Positions 22,651-33,418 of a stretch of 64,000 bases of DNA are shown here, piece by piece. The notes beneath the pieces were generated by a model. That model saw nothing but the letters and a program-made list of their open reading frames with translations. It ran no database searches and was not told where the DNA came from. The stretch spans positions 186,001 to 250,000 of the forward strand of contig JADWQD010000005.1 in the NCBI GenBank assembly GCA_016110215.1. Direction: 5' to 3'. The DNA is from Capronia americana (Eukaryota > Ascomycota > Eurotiomycetes > Chaetothyriales > Herpotrichiellaceae). Within the stretch, counting starts at the first letter, position 1. Every line of letters starts with the position of its first letter. The translations under genes and the position numbers were made by a program.

Positions 22651-23907
22651 ATGAAGGCCGCTGGATTTTATGGACGGCATGGCATCCGTGTCGACAGCGA
22701 GGTGCCCATTCCCGAAATCAAGCCCGATCAAGTTCTTGTCAACATTGAGTGGTGTGCAATCTGCGGATCTGATCTCCACGAATATGTTACTAGTATTCTC
22801 CTTTGCACAGCCTCTGTTGAATGGCCCGAGATAACTTGTTCCCAAGGGCCGAGTGTCATTCCGACCGAAGGTAATCCGCACCCTTTGACTGGAGAGCATT
22901 TGCCAGTGATCATGGGCCACGAATTTGGCGGGAAGATTGGCAAGGTTGGGAAGGGCAGCAAACTGAAGCTTGGACTACCAGTCATGGTGGACCCCCGACT
23001 GTATTGCAAGTCTTGCCATCGCTGCAACTCGGGGCAGACAAACATCTGCACAAAGTGGGCATGCAGAGGACTTCACGGGCAAGGCGGTGGATTTTCTGAA
23101 GTTGTTGCAGTGGACGAAGACATGTGCTATGCTCTTCCAGAGTCCTATGCCCCTCTCGCACGCTGCGCTAATTGAGCCGTTGGTGGTGGCGAGGCATGCC
23201 CTTGAGTAATCGGGCTTTCAGTCTTTTGGAGACATTTCTATTCTCATTCTGGGAGGCGGACCCGTCGGTCTCGCTATAATTCTCAGCCTTCGAGCCCGGG
23301 GTGCGAACAAGATATTCGCCTCCGAGCCTGCTGTTAAAAGGCAGCAGCTGCTAGCCGACTTTGCTGACGAGGTCTTCAATCCTCTAAAAGTTTCAGTTGG
23401 GGATTCGATTGCGCGAATTGACAAACGGAAAAGGCGTTGATCTGGTTTTCCACTGTGCAGGAATAATAGCCGCCTTGAAGGATGGGATGGACGCGCTCAG
23501 GGCTGGTGGAACTTACGTGAATGTGGCTGGATGGGAGAAGCCGGTAAACTGCATATGGAGCCTCGTTTGTCAAAATCGAGCTGACATCTTTTCACCACAG
23601 TTCATTGTGCCAATGGAGCACTTCATGATGAAAGCGCTCACCTTGAAAGTGACCATGTCATACACCAGTGAGAACTTCCGCGAGGTCGTCGAGGATTTCA
23701 TCGCTGGTCAGTGCGACACGCCGTGCCCGTCTATTTCAATGATGCTAATGTTTATCAGGCAAGTTCAAGGGGGTGGAGCGATTTATCACGAGCCAGATAC
23801 TGCTTGATGATATAGTGACCAAAGGATTTGAAGAGCTCGTCAACAACAAAGACGATCATGTGAAAATCCTGGTCACTCCAAAGCCTTCATGTGCGACAAT
23901 AGCATAA
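22651..23907 (+). pseudogene. Zn-dependent alcohol dehydrogenase (butanediol-dehydrogenase-like), disabled
   Basis: Medium-chain Zn alcohol dehydrogenase relic. Introns at 22793-22846 and 23707-23758 still look spliceable. Catalytic-zinc motif CAICGSDLHEY, IMGHEFGG, the structural-zinc cysteines (CKSCHRCNSGQTNIC), the nucleotide-binding ILGGGPVGLAI and the C-terminal KILVTPKPS are all recognisable. Three lesions break it: an extra base near 23155 (ALPES shifts out of frame before PLSHAALIEPLVV), TAA at 23207-23209 where the family has Gln or Lys, and an extra base near 23411 (before RELTNGKGVDLVF). Flanking genes read cleanly, so genuine decay is more likely than poor sequence. In life it would have interconverted an alcohol and a ketone, a logical feeder for the monooxygenase next to it. 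Confidence 0.85.
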
Positions 23908-24196
23908 GGTAATCGAATAAGAAATCGTGGGGCGTCAGACTTATGTTACACAGCACATGGGCTGCTTGACCTAAATCGATGCAGAAGAAAACACTCAGGT
24001 ATAAAACTTCGATTATTCGCTATCCATTTTCATCCTCTAACCACGGGATCTCGAGGAGAGGAAATGAAAGCTTCTACAGTCTACAAGAGCGTACTTCTTG
24101 GTCTTGCGCAACCACGTGCGAGTCTCTGTCTCAAAATTGCCGCATCGATTCTGGATGATATGCACTCGCCTTCTTTTCGAGGACAACGGGTACTTT

Positions 24197-26399
24197 CTAG
24201 AGCGGTACAGTCGCTACCGCGGTCGCCAGTTCTTCAATATGAGCGGCCGGTACTTTGGGTTCCGAGCTTGGGTGCGGAAAGCCGTTAATTGCGCCCTTCG
24301 CAATGGTTCTCTTCTGCGGCCGCGGTCCCTTGTTGATGGCGGGTGGGATGTTCACCGTATCAAGATAGCCCGTGGTCTTCTCGTCCTTCTCCTGAGCAAC
24401 GGTTAATCCGTTGCCTAGCCACGTCATGATGTTCCGCCGGGTCTCTGGCATCTGAACAAACAAGAAGTCTTCATATCTGGGATTTTTGAGAGCCTCTTGT
24501 GCATGCACGGACGAGCCGGGCCATAGTCCGATGATGCGGCCATCCTCATTGTTCCGCTTGAACCAAGATTTACACTGTGCCGAGAGGCAAGACGTCAGTT
24601 TGTTGAGCGACTGGCGCTGAAAAAGAGCGCGTACTCACCCTGTATGTAAAGATAGTCTTCGCAAAATACCGGTCAACATGCTCTGAAAAGGCTTTGTGTG
24701 CATGTTCTCTGTATGGCAGCTGTCAGCACAGTGCCAGGAAAGTGTGACTTGGGGAAGTGAATGCTTACGAAACCTCCATCGACGCGATATACTCTCTCTG
24801 CATCTTTTGTACGCATTTGATGATGTAATCGACTACATTTTCGAGCATGGCAATAAAAGACCCTGCGCCAGGGCCGCCGTTCGGGCCAAGAAAGAAGAAA
24901 AGATTGGGCATCCTCGGCGCACACAGGGAGAGATATGCTTCTGGATGTGGCGTCCAAACCTCTTCCAACGTGACACCACCCCGGCCGATGAAGGGTGTCG
25001 AGGCCGAGGTGAAAGAGCTAGATTGCGAATTAGCTCCTTCTGCATGACAGGATCGAAGTCTCTTCTCACTAATCAAATCCAGTCGCATATATGATGGCAT
25101 CCACCTCGTGAAACTTGCCATCGTGATCCCAGAGACCGGTCTCCGTAACTTTGCTGATACCGGTCCCGACAAATTCCACATTATCTTCCACCAATGCTTC
25201 GAGGTATCCAGGGCCAGGGGTCAGTCTCCGGCACCCCGGCGGATAGTCAGGGCGTAATGAATCGTAAATCCATGGTTTCCGCTTCAGCTTCTCTTTCATG
25301 GAGTCGTCGCTCATCTTCCAGAACAATTTTTGGATCTCGGTGTCGCGGAACGTCACGAGCTGGCTTTTGTTCATCCCTCCTTCTATCCGATGGCGGTACT
25401 CTTGATACGTTTGCGGTTGTTCGCGAAACAGCTTACGTCGCTCCGCGGAAATATCGACTCAACAGAAAGTCAACACGACGAACCTGGAAGAAGAACATAA
25501 TGTCGCAAATACCTTCGTTGGAGTCGGATCCATCTTCAGCCCCATACCCAACGGGCGAGATCCACGTTTTACCCTTCATGAAATGCACAACCTTTTTGGC
25601 TTTGGGCTGGATCTGAGGGAGGATCTGAATCCCGCTGGAGCCTGCCCCTATTAGGGCGACGCGCTTGTCGGTCCAGTCAAAGCTAGTATCCCATTTGGCA
25701 GAGTGCATGTAGGGTCCTTTGAAGGTGTGGAGGCCAGGAATTTCCGGCCATTTCCAGGTGTTGAGGAGTCCGGTGCCCTTCAAAAGAATGTCCGCGGTAT
25801 CGGTGACAGTCTGGAAACCCGGTAAGCGTCGAAATCTCCCAGAGTTATTCTCTTACCTCGTTTGTATTCAAATTGACCAGTTTGAGTTGCCACTTGTGTG
25901 TCTTTTCGTCCCAATCTGCTTTTTCAAAGTAGTGTCGAAAGCGGATGTATTTTTCCACATCATACTTCCATGCAATGTCCTTTAAATACTCCTGAATCTC
26001 TCCACCCCTGGCATAAAAACGAGACCAGTTTGGATTACTGTCGAAAGTGAATTGATACACATGGGACGGAATATCTATGAAGCATTAGCGGGCTCGTCCT
26101 TCGATGGATTCTCAAATTTTATCGATCGCACCGCATGCTACTCCAGGGTATCTATCAGGAGCTTCAGTGCCTATTCAGCCACGCGTTGTTTGAGGGGGTC
26201 GAACTGACTGATTCTCATACCAAGTTCCCCCGATATCATCGTTTTTCTCGTAGATGACAAGCTCAAGGTTGCGAATATGTTGGGGGAACCGAATAGCTGT
26301 CAAAATGCCAGAATATCCAGCCCCAAGACAAACCACCTTGATCGTCCGGTTGTTGTCAATCGGGCGTTCCCATAGTGGCCGGGTCTCTGAGGCCATCAT
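24197..26399 (-). CDS. Baeyer-Villiger-type flavin monooxygenase 1
   Basis: Predicted NADPH/FAD enzyme inserting oxygen into a ketone to give an ester or lactone. Eight exons join in phase to 603 residues: 26399-26209, 26151-26132, 26074-25857, 25810-25513, 25457-25070, 25017-24769, 24708-24639 and 24574-24197. FAD motif GAGYSG at 26-31; the Baeyer-Villiger fingerprint F-x-G-x3-H-x3-W is FKGPYMHSAKW (173-183); NADPH motif GAGSSG at 198-203; then PPGCRRLTPGPGYLEAL, IIYATGFD and LFFFLGPNGGPGAGSF. The second exon is only 20 bases (reads YPGVAC between ENQ and DIPSH). It faces the ADH pseudogene tail to tail. The family is firm; the substrate is unknown. Confidence 0.87.
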
Positions 26400-27181
26400 T
26401 CCTGCTGTAGAATAGACCTGTTTGGAGAAGGTGCCTCACCGGGGCTTAGAAGGAGTTATAGCCGGAGGAACATGTGCGGAAATCTTGGGATTTAGGAGCT
26501 TCCCACAAGCAAACCGTCTCGACACCATTGTGACTCGGCTCTGCATGACACGGACGACAGTAGCGTGGTATTTGCCCTAGACTGACCCACAGCCGGCCTG
26601 ATAGACTGACCGATGGAAGGAGAAGCAGTTCTTTCATCCGAGCTATGCGCCTGTCGAATTACAAAAGAGAAAAGTGTACATGGAAACCTGCACCCAAAAG
26701 GCTGGCCTTCGTCAGCAGGTGCTGACAATTCTTGCCCAGACCATGAACATGCTGTATCAGATTAGAGTGGGGAATGAGCACCACAGTCGGTCAGTTCCCC
26801 CCTCCTTGGTTGATGTGTTCTCCACTCATTATTCCGGGATGGGGGTGAATGAAGTTTGACGGTTTCTTCGTCATTCTAATGCCAGCGTCCTATTTCCTCA
26901 TCCAGTTTCTGCAGCTCCAATGATGTCAAGAATTCGAATTTGAGTCAGGTAGGAGTCTTAGCGAAAGGGACATTGAGCTAAAGGAAAAGTACTACAACCT
27001 CAGGTTATCGATCTGAGTCGCAAAGGCTTGTGAGCGCCTTCGCAGGAATATCTCTCCTCACACGCTTCGATTATCGTCCGGGCCGGATAGACATCCACTC
27101 TCTTCGGCAGACTCTTGATGAAAGCACCACCATCGATCAACGGTTCGTGTGAATCAACTTTGAAGCGGAAACTTGCATGGC
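26400..27181. other. Intergenic, promoter side of monooxygenase 1
   Basis: About 780 bases between two minus-strand genes; contains the promoter of the monooxygenase and the 3' region of the SCP2-PhyH gene. No coding segment recognised. Confidence 0.4.
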
Positions 27182-28486
27182 CTACAAACTCTGCCTATAC
27201 GGCGTATGTTTATGCGTATCCCTGAAGGGTCCGACCGGATTCTTGAGCCTTTCCACGTATATCCCCTCACGTACTTCACCCTCTACACCACCAAGGGCGC
27301 CGGTAGTACAGTATCCCAAGAGTCTTCGAACTTTGTCTGACATGGTGGCCTCTACCTCTGGTCTGATGGAAAGGAAATTGTTCTCCTGCTGTCGGATGAA
27401 AGACCTCATGAAAAACATGAGGATTACAGGGCGTTCGCCAGAGGTCATCTCGTTGGGCCCTGTAGCATGCCACAGGCGGCTTTCAAAGACTAGAGCCGTG
27501 CCAGCAGGACCCTCTGCAGCTAGGGTCCCGTCGATATTGAAAGGGTCGTCGGGCGCGATATGGCCAATGTGGCTTCCTGGGAAGATCCTCGTGCCGCCAT
27601 TCTGCCGCGTGACGTCGGTCAAGAACCACATAATATTGAGACCGTAGCAGATGTTCCTCAAAGGTGGTTGAATGGCTACTTGATCGGTATGGAGCATCAT
27701 AGGCACATTTCCTGGTCTGGCAATATTTGCACTGTAGCTGTGAAGAAGAGCATGCTCCCCAAGCAGTTCAGGAACGACCTCGTCGATGAGCGGATGCTCA
27801 AGGAGGTCGTGGAACTCCTTTCCTTTATTTATGAGGGTCCAGATTCGCTGGTTCGGAGCGTGTGGACCACCATCCTTCTTTGCGACACCAGCCTCGGCCT
27901 CGCCGCGGGCTTGTTGTTCAATGGCTGATTTTAACTTCTTAATTTGTTCCTGGTCCAGTGCATTTTTTACCAGCCCATACCCATATTCGCGGATATCAGC
28001 CATGACTTGGTCCAGATCCTCAGTTGGGCTTGGAAGTTTGCAGCCGGTAGGGATTTGCGGATGGACAGGCATGTTGGGGCATAGACAATCGGCGAACTTG
28101 ACGGCCACCTTGATTTCTCCTTTGGGCAGGGTCGTCTCGTCGAAAAAGCCATCCTTGAACAAGCCGTAACGCGGCTCCAGCTTGCCTTCCACAAATTGCT
28201 TGATGTACTCGGGCTTGACTTTCAGGCTGCAGTTCGGTTCGTGATCGACCGAGCGCACAAGCTTGGGTTCACCGCGCGCATCAAGGTAGACCGGGCCGTC
28301 ATCAAGGCCAAGGTCCAAAGAGAGAACAGCATCGAGAATCCCCATTTTTGGCAACTTCTCTTTGATCAAGGACAGCGCCAAGAGTCGTTCGTCCTTCTTC
28401 TTAGGATTCTTCAGGGTTCGGACCTGGGTTTGTTTGCCCACTCCATTTGCGTTGTGCTCGTGGATTTCTGCTCCTGATGGCGCCAT
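27182..28486 (-). CDS. SCP2-like domain fused to phytanoyl-CoA dioxygenase (PhyH) 2
   Basis: Single exon, 434 residues, start MAPSGAEIHE. Residues about 50-135 have the sterol-carrier-protein-2 pattern: an acidic core (LGLDDGPVYLDARG), NCSLKVKPEYIKQFVEGKLE, then YGLFKDGFF and GEIKVAVKFADCL. Residues about 155-370 are a PhyH dioxygenase: iron ligands H266-x-D268 (MMLHTDQVAIQPP) and H340 (ESRLWHATGPN), with R352 (GERPVILMFFMR). SCP2 domains bind lipids or acyl-CoA, often in peroxisomes, so the fusion suggests that the oxygenase works on a lipid-like or CoA-bound substrate; this is inference. The C-terminus RQSL is not a good PTS1. A GGACGTCA box lies 3-10 bases before the ATG. Confidence 0.85.
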   Translation of the reverse strand: MAPSGAEIHEHNANGVGKQTQVRTLKNPKKKDERLLALSLIKEKLPKMGILDAVLSLDLGLDDGPVYLDARGEPKLVRSVDHEPNCSLKVKPEYIKQFVEGKLEPRYGLFKDGFFDETTLPKGEIKVAVKFADCLCPNMPVHPQIPTGCKLPSPTEDLDQVMADIREYGYGLVKNALDQEQIKKLKSAIEQQARGEAEAGVAKKDGGPHAPNQRIWTLINKGKEFHDLLEHPLIDEVVPELLGEHALLHSYSANIARPGNVPMMLHTDQVAIQPPLRNICYGLNIMWFLTDVTRQNGGTRIFPGSHIGHIAPDDPFNIDGTLAAEGPAGTALVFESRLWHATGPNEMTSGERPVILMFFMRSFIRQQENNFLSIRPEVEATMSDKVRRLLGYCTTGALGGVEGEVREGIYVERLKNPVGPFRDTHKHTPYRQSL

Positions 28487-29139
28487 GTTGACGTCCGTGG
28501 AGTTCTCGCAGAAACGTCTAGCTTCTTCAGTGGGTGATCATGTTTCAAGATAAATTCAAGTATTTAACGATATTGGGACAGAGGTACTGGGAGCTCAAAT
28601 TCAAGCCCTCAGTCTTTGATGGTCTAGAGACATACTGTAAGCTCTGTCAGCATTTGTTTACTCAGTCTGTTAAAGTTTGATCGTCTGCATGTGAAGCACA
28701 TCCGAAGCTCACCCCGCTCGGGTATTGATCTACCAAGTCTGTCACCATGTGTTAACAGATCTGACCATCCTCTCCTGGAGCGCGCTGCTTCAATGAGTAC
28801 ACTATCTCTTGGACAACCAGTCCACCGCTCCAGGAATAGAACTCGCACTAAATATGTGCTTTGTTCTATTGTCGGAAGCATTCGTTCACGTCGTTCGGCT
28901 TTCTCGTAAGAGCTAAGGAGCAGAATGCCGGTCAAAAGTGCCAGGACAGTGATAATGGCGGATTGATACAAATTCGGTCAAAGCATCGCCATGTGAGTAT
29001 TCAGGGAACGATGATTTAGGCAACTGGGTTCCGAAGACTAACGTTGAACTTAGGTACCTGTGCTCTCATTTCCATCGCAAATGACACACCCTGAAACACA
29101 ATGGACTCTTGATCGAACTTTGCAGATTCTTCAAACTGG
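28487..29139. other. Intergenic
   Basis: About 650 bases between the SCP2-PhyH start and the stop of bZIP 1. It includes the TGACGTCC box at 28489-28496. A minus-strand ORF here lacks an ATG and matches nothing I know. Confidence 0.4.
28489..28496 (-). promoter_or_regulatory. CRE-like bZIP box before SCP2-PhyH gene
   Basis: GGACGTCA on the coding strand, immediately upstream of the ATG; seven of eight bases of the CRE palindrome TGACGTCA. The cluster encodes two bZIP proteins, so a regulatory role is plausible but unproven. Confidence 0.3.
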
Positions 29140-31158
29140 TTAGACGACATGACGAGACTCCAAAGCCGAGTCTACCAGATATCTTGACATCTCCTGATAT
29201 TGTCCGACGATGGACACATCCAACTCCCGAGGGGCCGATATTGATATCCGATCGTTGGGTCGTAATGCTACTCCTTGTGCCATTAGATCGGCACTGCTGT
29301 CGTACAATTCGGGGTGTCTCCCGAAGAAGGCGGGATCTAGACGGAAGTTGAACGCGCCTTTGTCCAATTCCAGGACTCTGAAGGCCTGCGCCGCCAGCTC
29401 TCGTGAGGAGAATAGCGATTTCACGTCTTTCGCGGGAAGTGCCAAGTTCCCAAAAACAGCTGTGTTGGTGTGATCAGTTTGCACCCGACATGGCGCTGGA
29501 AATGGGGGGAAAGGCTGATACTCAGCGGCCTGCAGCTGCGCGTTGCTTTTCGATGGGGAGGACTCGGGTGATCCTGATGCTTCAGGAGCGATCGCTCGCA
29601 CTAGATCCCAGACTCCGACATAGCCTAGAACGGGCTGAGGACATTTTATGATCAGTGAGAGGTCTGCACACACGACGTAGGAATCGCCGATGTCGCAGAT
29701 GATGCTGTCCAGACAAGGGTTTGCGGCATGGTGGATGATGAGTTTGTCCCGCAATTGCGGCCAAGGAATCCAGTCAATGATACTGGGATAGGATACGCTC
29801 ATCTGCAGCTTTGTCGGTTGATAGGGCGGTACGATCTTCACATATCTATCCGGCGTCCTCCAGATTCGCCACGCCATTAACTCCCCCAGAGGAACATGCG
29901 CCTTGGTATGTGTATGCCATGCCGTCATGGATTGCCATGACAGGCTCACGAAGGTCAACAAGATTGATTGGATCGAACGAGAGATCCTAGCAGCTTGTCA
30001 GCCCCCACTCGTCAATCTGGAGATCGTGAGGAATGCGGTCAAGCAATGTACGTACCTGTCATCTGGGATTGGAGATGTGCTCCAGCGAGAGCAGCTCCAA
30101 CCGACGCAGTGTTCCAATGCATCAATGTGGTCGGAAAAAGGCGAGTTGGTTTTTTTTAATTTGGATGATTGGCATGCACGAGGAGGCAATGTTTCCAAAA
30201 TGTTCCTGTACCTTAGCGGGCCCAGATCCTCAGACATGACCAGATTCATGGAAAGTGGCTCAGGGCAGAATCTATCCTTCGCGCTGAGGTGATTTTGGCC
30301 GCCAATTTCGATTTGCTCTATACAGTCCAGGGGAGAGAAGTTTAGCGGCCCCAGATCCTCAGACACGACCAGATTCATGGAAAGTGGCTCAGGGCAGAAT
30401 CTATCCTTCGCGCTGAGGTGATTTTGGCCGTCAATTTCGAATTGCTTAGTACAGCCCAGGGGAGAGAAGTAGTTCAGGTTGAGAATTGGGGCTGGTTGAT
30501 TCTCTGAACGCTCTGTGAAGTCCGCCCAGACGCCGTCCGAAGTGTCCTTAGCTGCATCACGCGGAACCTGGTCGTCGTGGTCATCGGCTCGATACTGAAC
30601 ATGATTGACACTGCCATTATTACCGTTGCTGGCGGGGTTGGACAGATCAAGTGATGTGATGTCACTGGTTCGCTTCTTTGGGCCTGAAGTGGTTGTAGCA
30701 TTAGGAGAATCTTCGTCTTGCTCATCTACAGGGCACTGACACTGCGGAATCAGCCTCCCAGAGATAGACTCGATCTTTCGAGAAATTTTAGTCGATTGGA
30801 GAGCGTCCTGCTCTTTGAGACGTACCTCGTTAACGTCGTGGAGACTTTCAATACCCAGGGCAAGCGCGCTGGCGTTGACAAGAGCTTTCATTGACACTTG
30901 CAGGCTGACAAACTTCTTGTGACATTCAAGCAGCTGTCCGCGTAATGCTGCATTCTGATCTTGCAAATATATCTTCCATTCGGCATCTGAAGAAATTCCA
31001 TCATGCAGCCGTTCCTCAAGTTCTTTCAGTCGCATAGCCTGGCGGGCTCGAAAGGCTTTCTGGGAGATGCGATTGCGCAGTTTTCTCATCTCCGAGTTCT
31101 CGCTGCGCTTCACAGGCTCGGCGGCGGTTGATCGTCGAGATTTGGTTTTGTTTGCCAT
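29140..31158 (-). CDS. bZIP transcription factor with DUF3425 C-terminus (1)
   Basis: Probable cluster regulator, nuclear. Exons 31158-30056 and 29986-29140 join to 649 residues. The basic region is NRISQKAFRARQ (29-40), then a leucine-rich coil (LKELEERL). The C-terminal half is DUF3425-like: WQSMTAWHTHTKAHVPLGEL, PTKLQMSVSYPSIIDWIPWP, DSIICDIGDSYVV and, near the end, FGRHPELYDSS. The middle carries a 43-residue perfect-phase tandem duplication (see repeat entry). An in-frame ATG 96 bases upstream (31254) would add 32 residues; I prefer MANKTKSRRS because the bZIP then lies close to the start, as in the second copy. Paralogous in type to the bZIP at 36914. Confidence 0.85.
30214..30471 (-). 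repeat. 129-bp in-frame tandem duplication inside bZIP 1
   Basis: Two adjacent copies, about 30214-30342 and 30343-30471, differing at only a few positions. Each encodes 43 residues around GQNHLSAKDRFCPEPLSMNL. The unit length is a multiple of three, so the frame is kept. High identity points to a recent duplication. Confidence 0.9.
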
Positions 31159-32104
31159 TTTTCGGAACTTTTGGATGGATGTCGCAGAATTCAGACGAGA
31201 TTGGGGGATCAGTCGTTGGTAATAAAGAAGAAGTTTACTGGAAGCTTTTCGCATCTAGGTGCTATCTGAGATCTCTGCCACCAGGCTTGATACGTACTCC
31301 GAACCTACCCCGGCCAACCCCCAGTTTTGCGGGGGAGCTTCAGGGAGAAGTCTCCAAGCAGATGTTTTCGGTTCCGATAGACGCCTATCTTGCCTTCCAA
31401 TCTGCTAGGTGCAAGGACCCATTGGTGGCCAGGCCAATTATTAGCCTAGGTATTCTACTAGGTCGAAACCTTGCGCGGTCAGCGCTGGAGTTGTGGTGGC
31501 TTGCAGTTGAAGACCAAGATGATCAACTACGAGCCCGGACAAGACGATCCGTACTCCCCTAGACACATTGGGCTTGACCGACTTCTTTGCCGCAAGCTCG
31601 AAATATTCACGAACGGCATGGGCAATTCTGATGTCTCGGCCAGACTGATGCCATGCCATCAAAGATGTAGTATTCTTGTTTCCAGAAACTCGAACAATTA
31701 GTTTCTCCTTTTTCTTCTTAGGATTCCCTTGACATTATAATTGTAGGTAGTCGAAGACCTTTTTTTTGAGGTCGCAATCGGATTTCGCTCAGACGCTTCA
31801 AGAATGTCGGCATATCTACAGGTCGTTGCGATATCCACAATTGGACTCGGCAGCTCAGGTTTGTTGTGCGCGAATCGCATTATCTCACTTAGAAAAGTGG
31901 AATACAGGGGTCACCTGGGGTAGCCAGTGGCATGAGATGAATGGAAATCGGTGCTTTTGGAAATATTCATGGCCAGGCTCCATTTTCAGAAGTGACGGGT
32001 TCTCAGAAGCTTGATGGGAGGGACCCCGAAATCTTCGGACCCAGTTGGCCGAGGTTGTATTTAGTCGTGTCAGCATCGTCTGACTATTAACTCCTCTATC
32101 CTCC
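31159..32104. other. Intergenic upstream of bZIP 1
   Basis: Promoter side of bZIP 1. A minus-strand frame at about 31441-31659 (AWHQSGRDIRIAHAVREYFE, then LSGLVVDHLGLQLQATT) is protein-like but short and unrecognised; it could be a gene relic. Nothing else supported. Confidence 0.3.
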
Positions 32105-32640
32105 CGTCTCAATGGATCAACTTGGATGGAACCCATCACGAACACGAGGTCTACCCCACCAAGATCAGTGACTGCTGTAGACCAATCAATGTTCTACAAC
32201 TGGTAGTGCTGGTTCTCCGAGATCGCCGGCATCTTCGCTCTCAATAAATTTGACATACCGATCGTCAATTGGGCTACCCTAAGACTCGATGGATTGTCAA
32301 CTTCCACAAATGCCGCCTTCCCTGTCGATGAATTGGCTCATCAACTGAACAGCTCCGGGGTGCAAATCTTGTTCACGGTACTGCTGCTGTTTGATCCAGC
32401 GTCAACTACTGCCACTGAGATGTCTGGAGACAAGGCAAAGAGCTTTCCAACGGATCTGAAGACTGTATCCATTCTTCGAAATCGAAACAGCGCTGCCTGA
32501 CCTCGAAACGACCAGATGAAGCGTAGGCCAAAATATTTGCCAAATAGCGATCCTGTGCTACAACAGTAGTACAATCGGCTTACCTCAAGGAGTCATGATA
32601 TTTCACTACAATGTAATTGTTAACGCCTTCTAGATTACCA
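32105..32640 (+). pseudogene. Acyl-CoA/4-coumarate-CoA ligase relic
   Basis: Decayed fragment of an adenylate-forming ligase, plus strand. Readable pieces in family order: SEIAGIFALNKFDIPIVNWA (about 32216), STNAAFPVDELAHQLNSSGV (about 32303; the family has a NPAYTVDELAHQL-like block here), a frameshifted gap, and SSTIGLPQGVMIFHYNVIVN (about 32571), clearly derived from the AMP-binding motif SSGTTGLPKGV plus its following helix. Stops (for example TAG just after VIVNAF) and frame changes break it, and the C-terminal half is missing or unrecognisable. The boundaries are approximate. An intact ligase of the same family lies at 50149. Confidence 0.7.
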
Positions 32641-33418
32641 CCTCCAAGTCCAAGATATACCGCGATCTCAGAGACTTAATTATCATAACTGCTTCATTTC
32701 ATGGTACACTGGAAATCTTGGTTGCCAAAGTCAAAGCGATGCAGCAATTCGGGAGCTCAGCACCAACCGAACCTTGGATTAAGCCACTGCTGGTTCATGT
32801 ACAAGAAACGGCTCTTGTCTTCGGCTCATGAAGAGAGTCGACAGCCCAGGGGACTTTCGTTTTAATTGTGCCAGGTGCTGATGTAGAGATCACAGAAGAT
32901 GCTAGAAGACGTACTTTTGAATCGATCGGTAGAATGCACAGCAGTAATTGAACCATAGAAGCTGATATGCCACGTTTGAAGGTGAGCTAGTGACCACTTT
33001 TCCAGCTAGAATATCAAAATGATGGTCGAATTATCAGAATGTAAAAGGTCACAAGACCCCATACTGCATAGGGGATACTTACAATTCGCTGCAGAACTGT
33101 TCAGGAGCTGTCCCTGAACCTCTCTCCATTTCTTCGTAAGCGTTTGTTGACTAATTTTATCCATTACGAACCACAGTCAGCGTTCGAAACGCCAGTACGC
33201 GAGACATAGCGTAGGTAAACAAAGAGGCTTCTCAATCGTTCATGCAACTATCTAGCTAGCAATTCTGCTTTGAGCGCACTTTTCAGATTCAGTCATTTAC
33301 CACCTTTCTCTGTTGTGTATGCAATCGTCTCGCAGTTTTGGCCTACCACCTACCATACCTTTCGACTACTGAAGACGTAATCATTCGGAATTCATTTTTC
33401 CAGCATTGGGAATTAAGA
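32641..33418. other. Intergenic upstream of SDR 1
   Basis: AT-richer stretch holding the SDR 1 promoter. It contains AGACGTAAT at 33373-33381 (reverse ATTACGTCT), a Yap/CRE-like half site about 40 bases before the start. No protein-like frame apart from possible unrecognised remains of the ligase relic. Confidence 0.35.

Noticed and set aside
28624..28971. Small minus-strand membrane-protein ORF
   Set aside because: Starts only at TTG, no recognised motif, overlaps the likely promoter/3' region between two genes.
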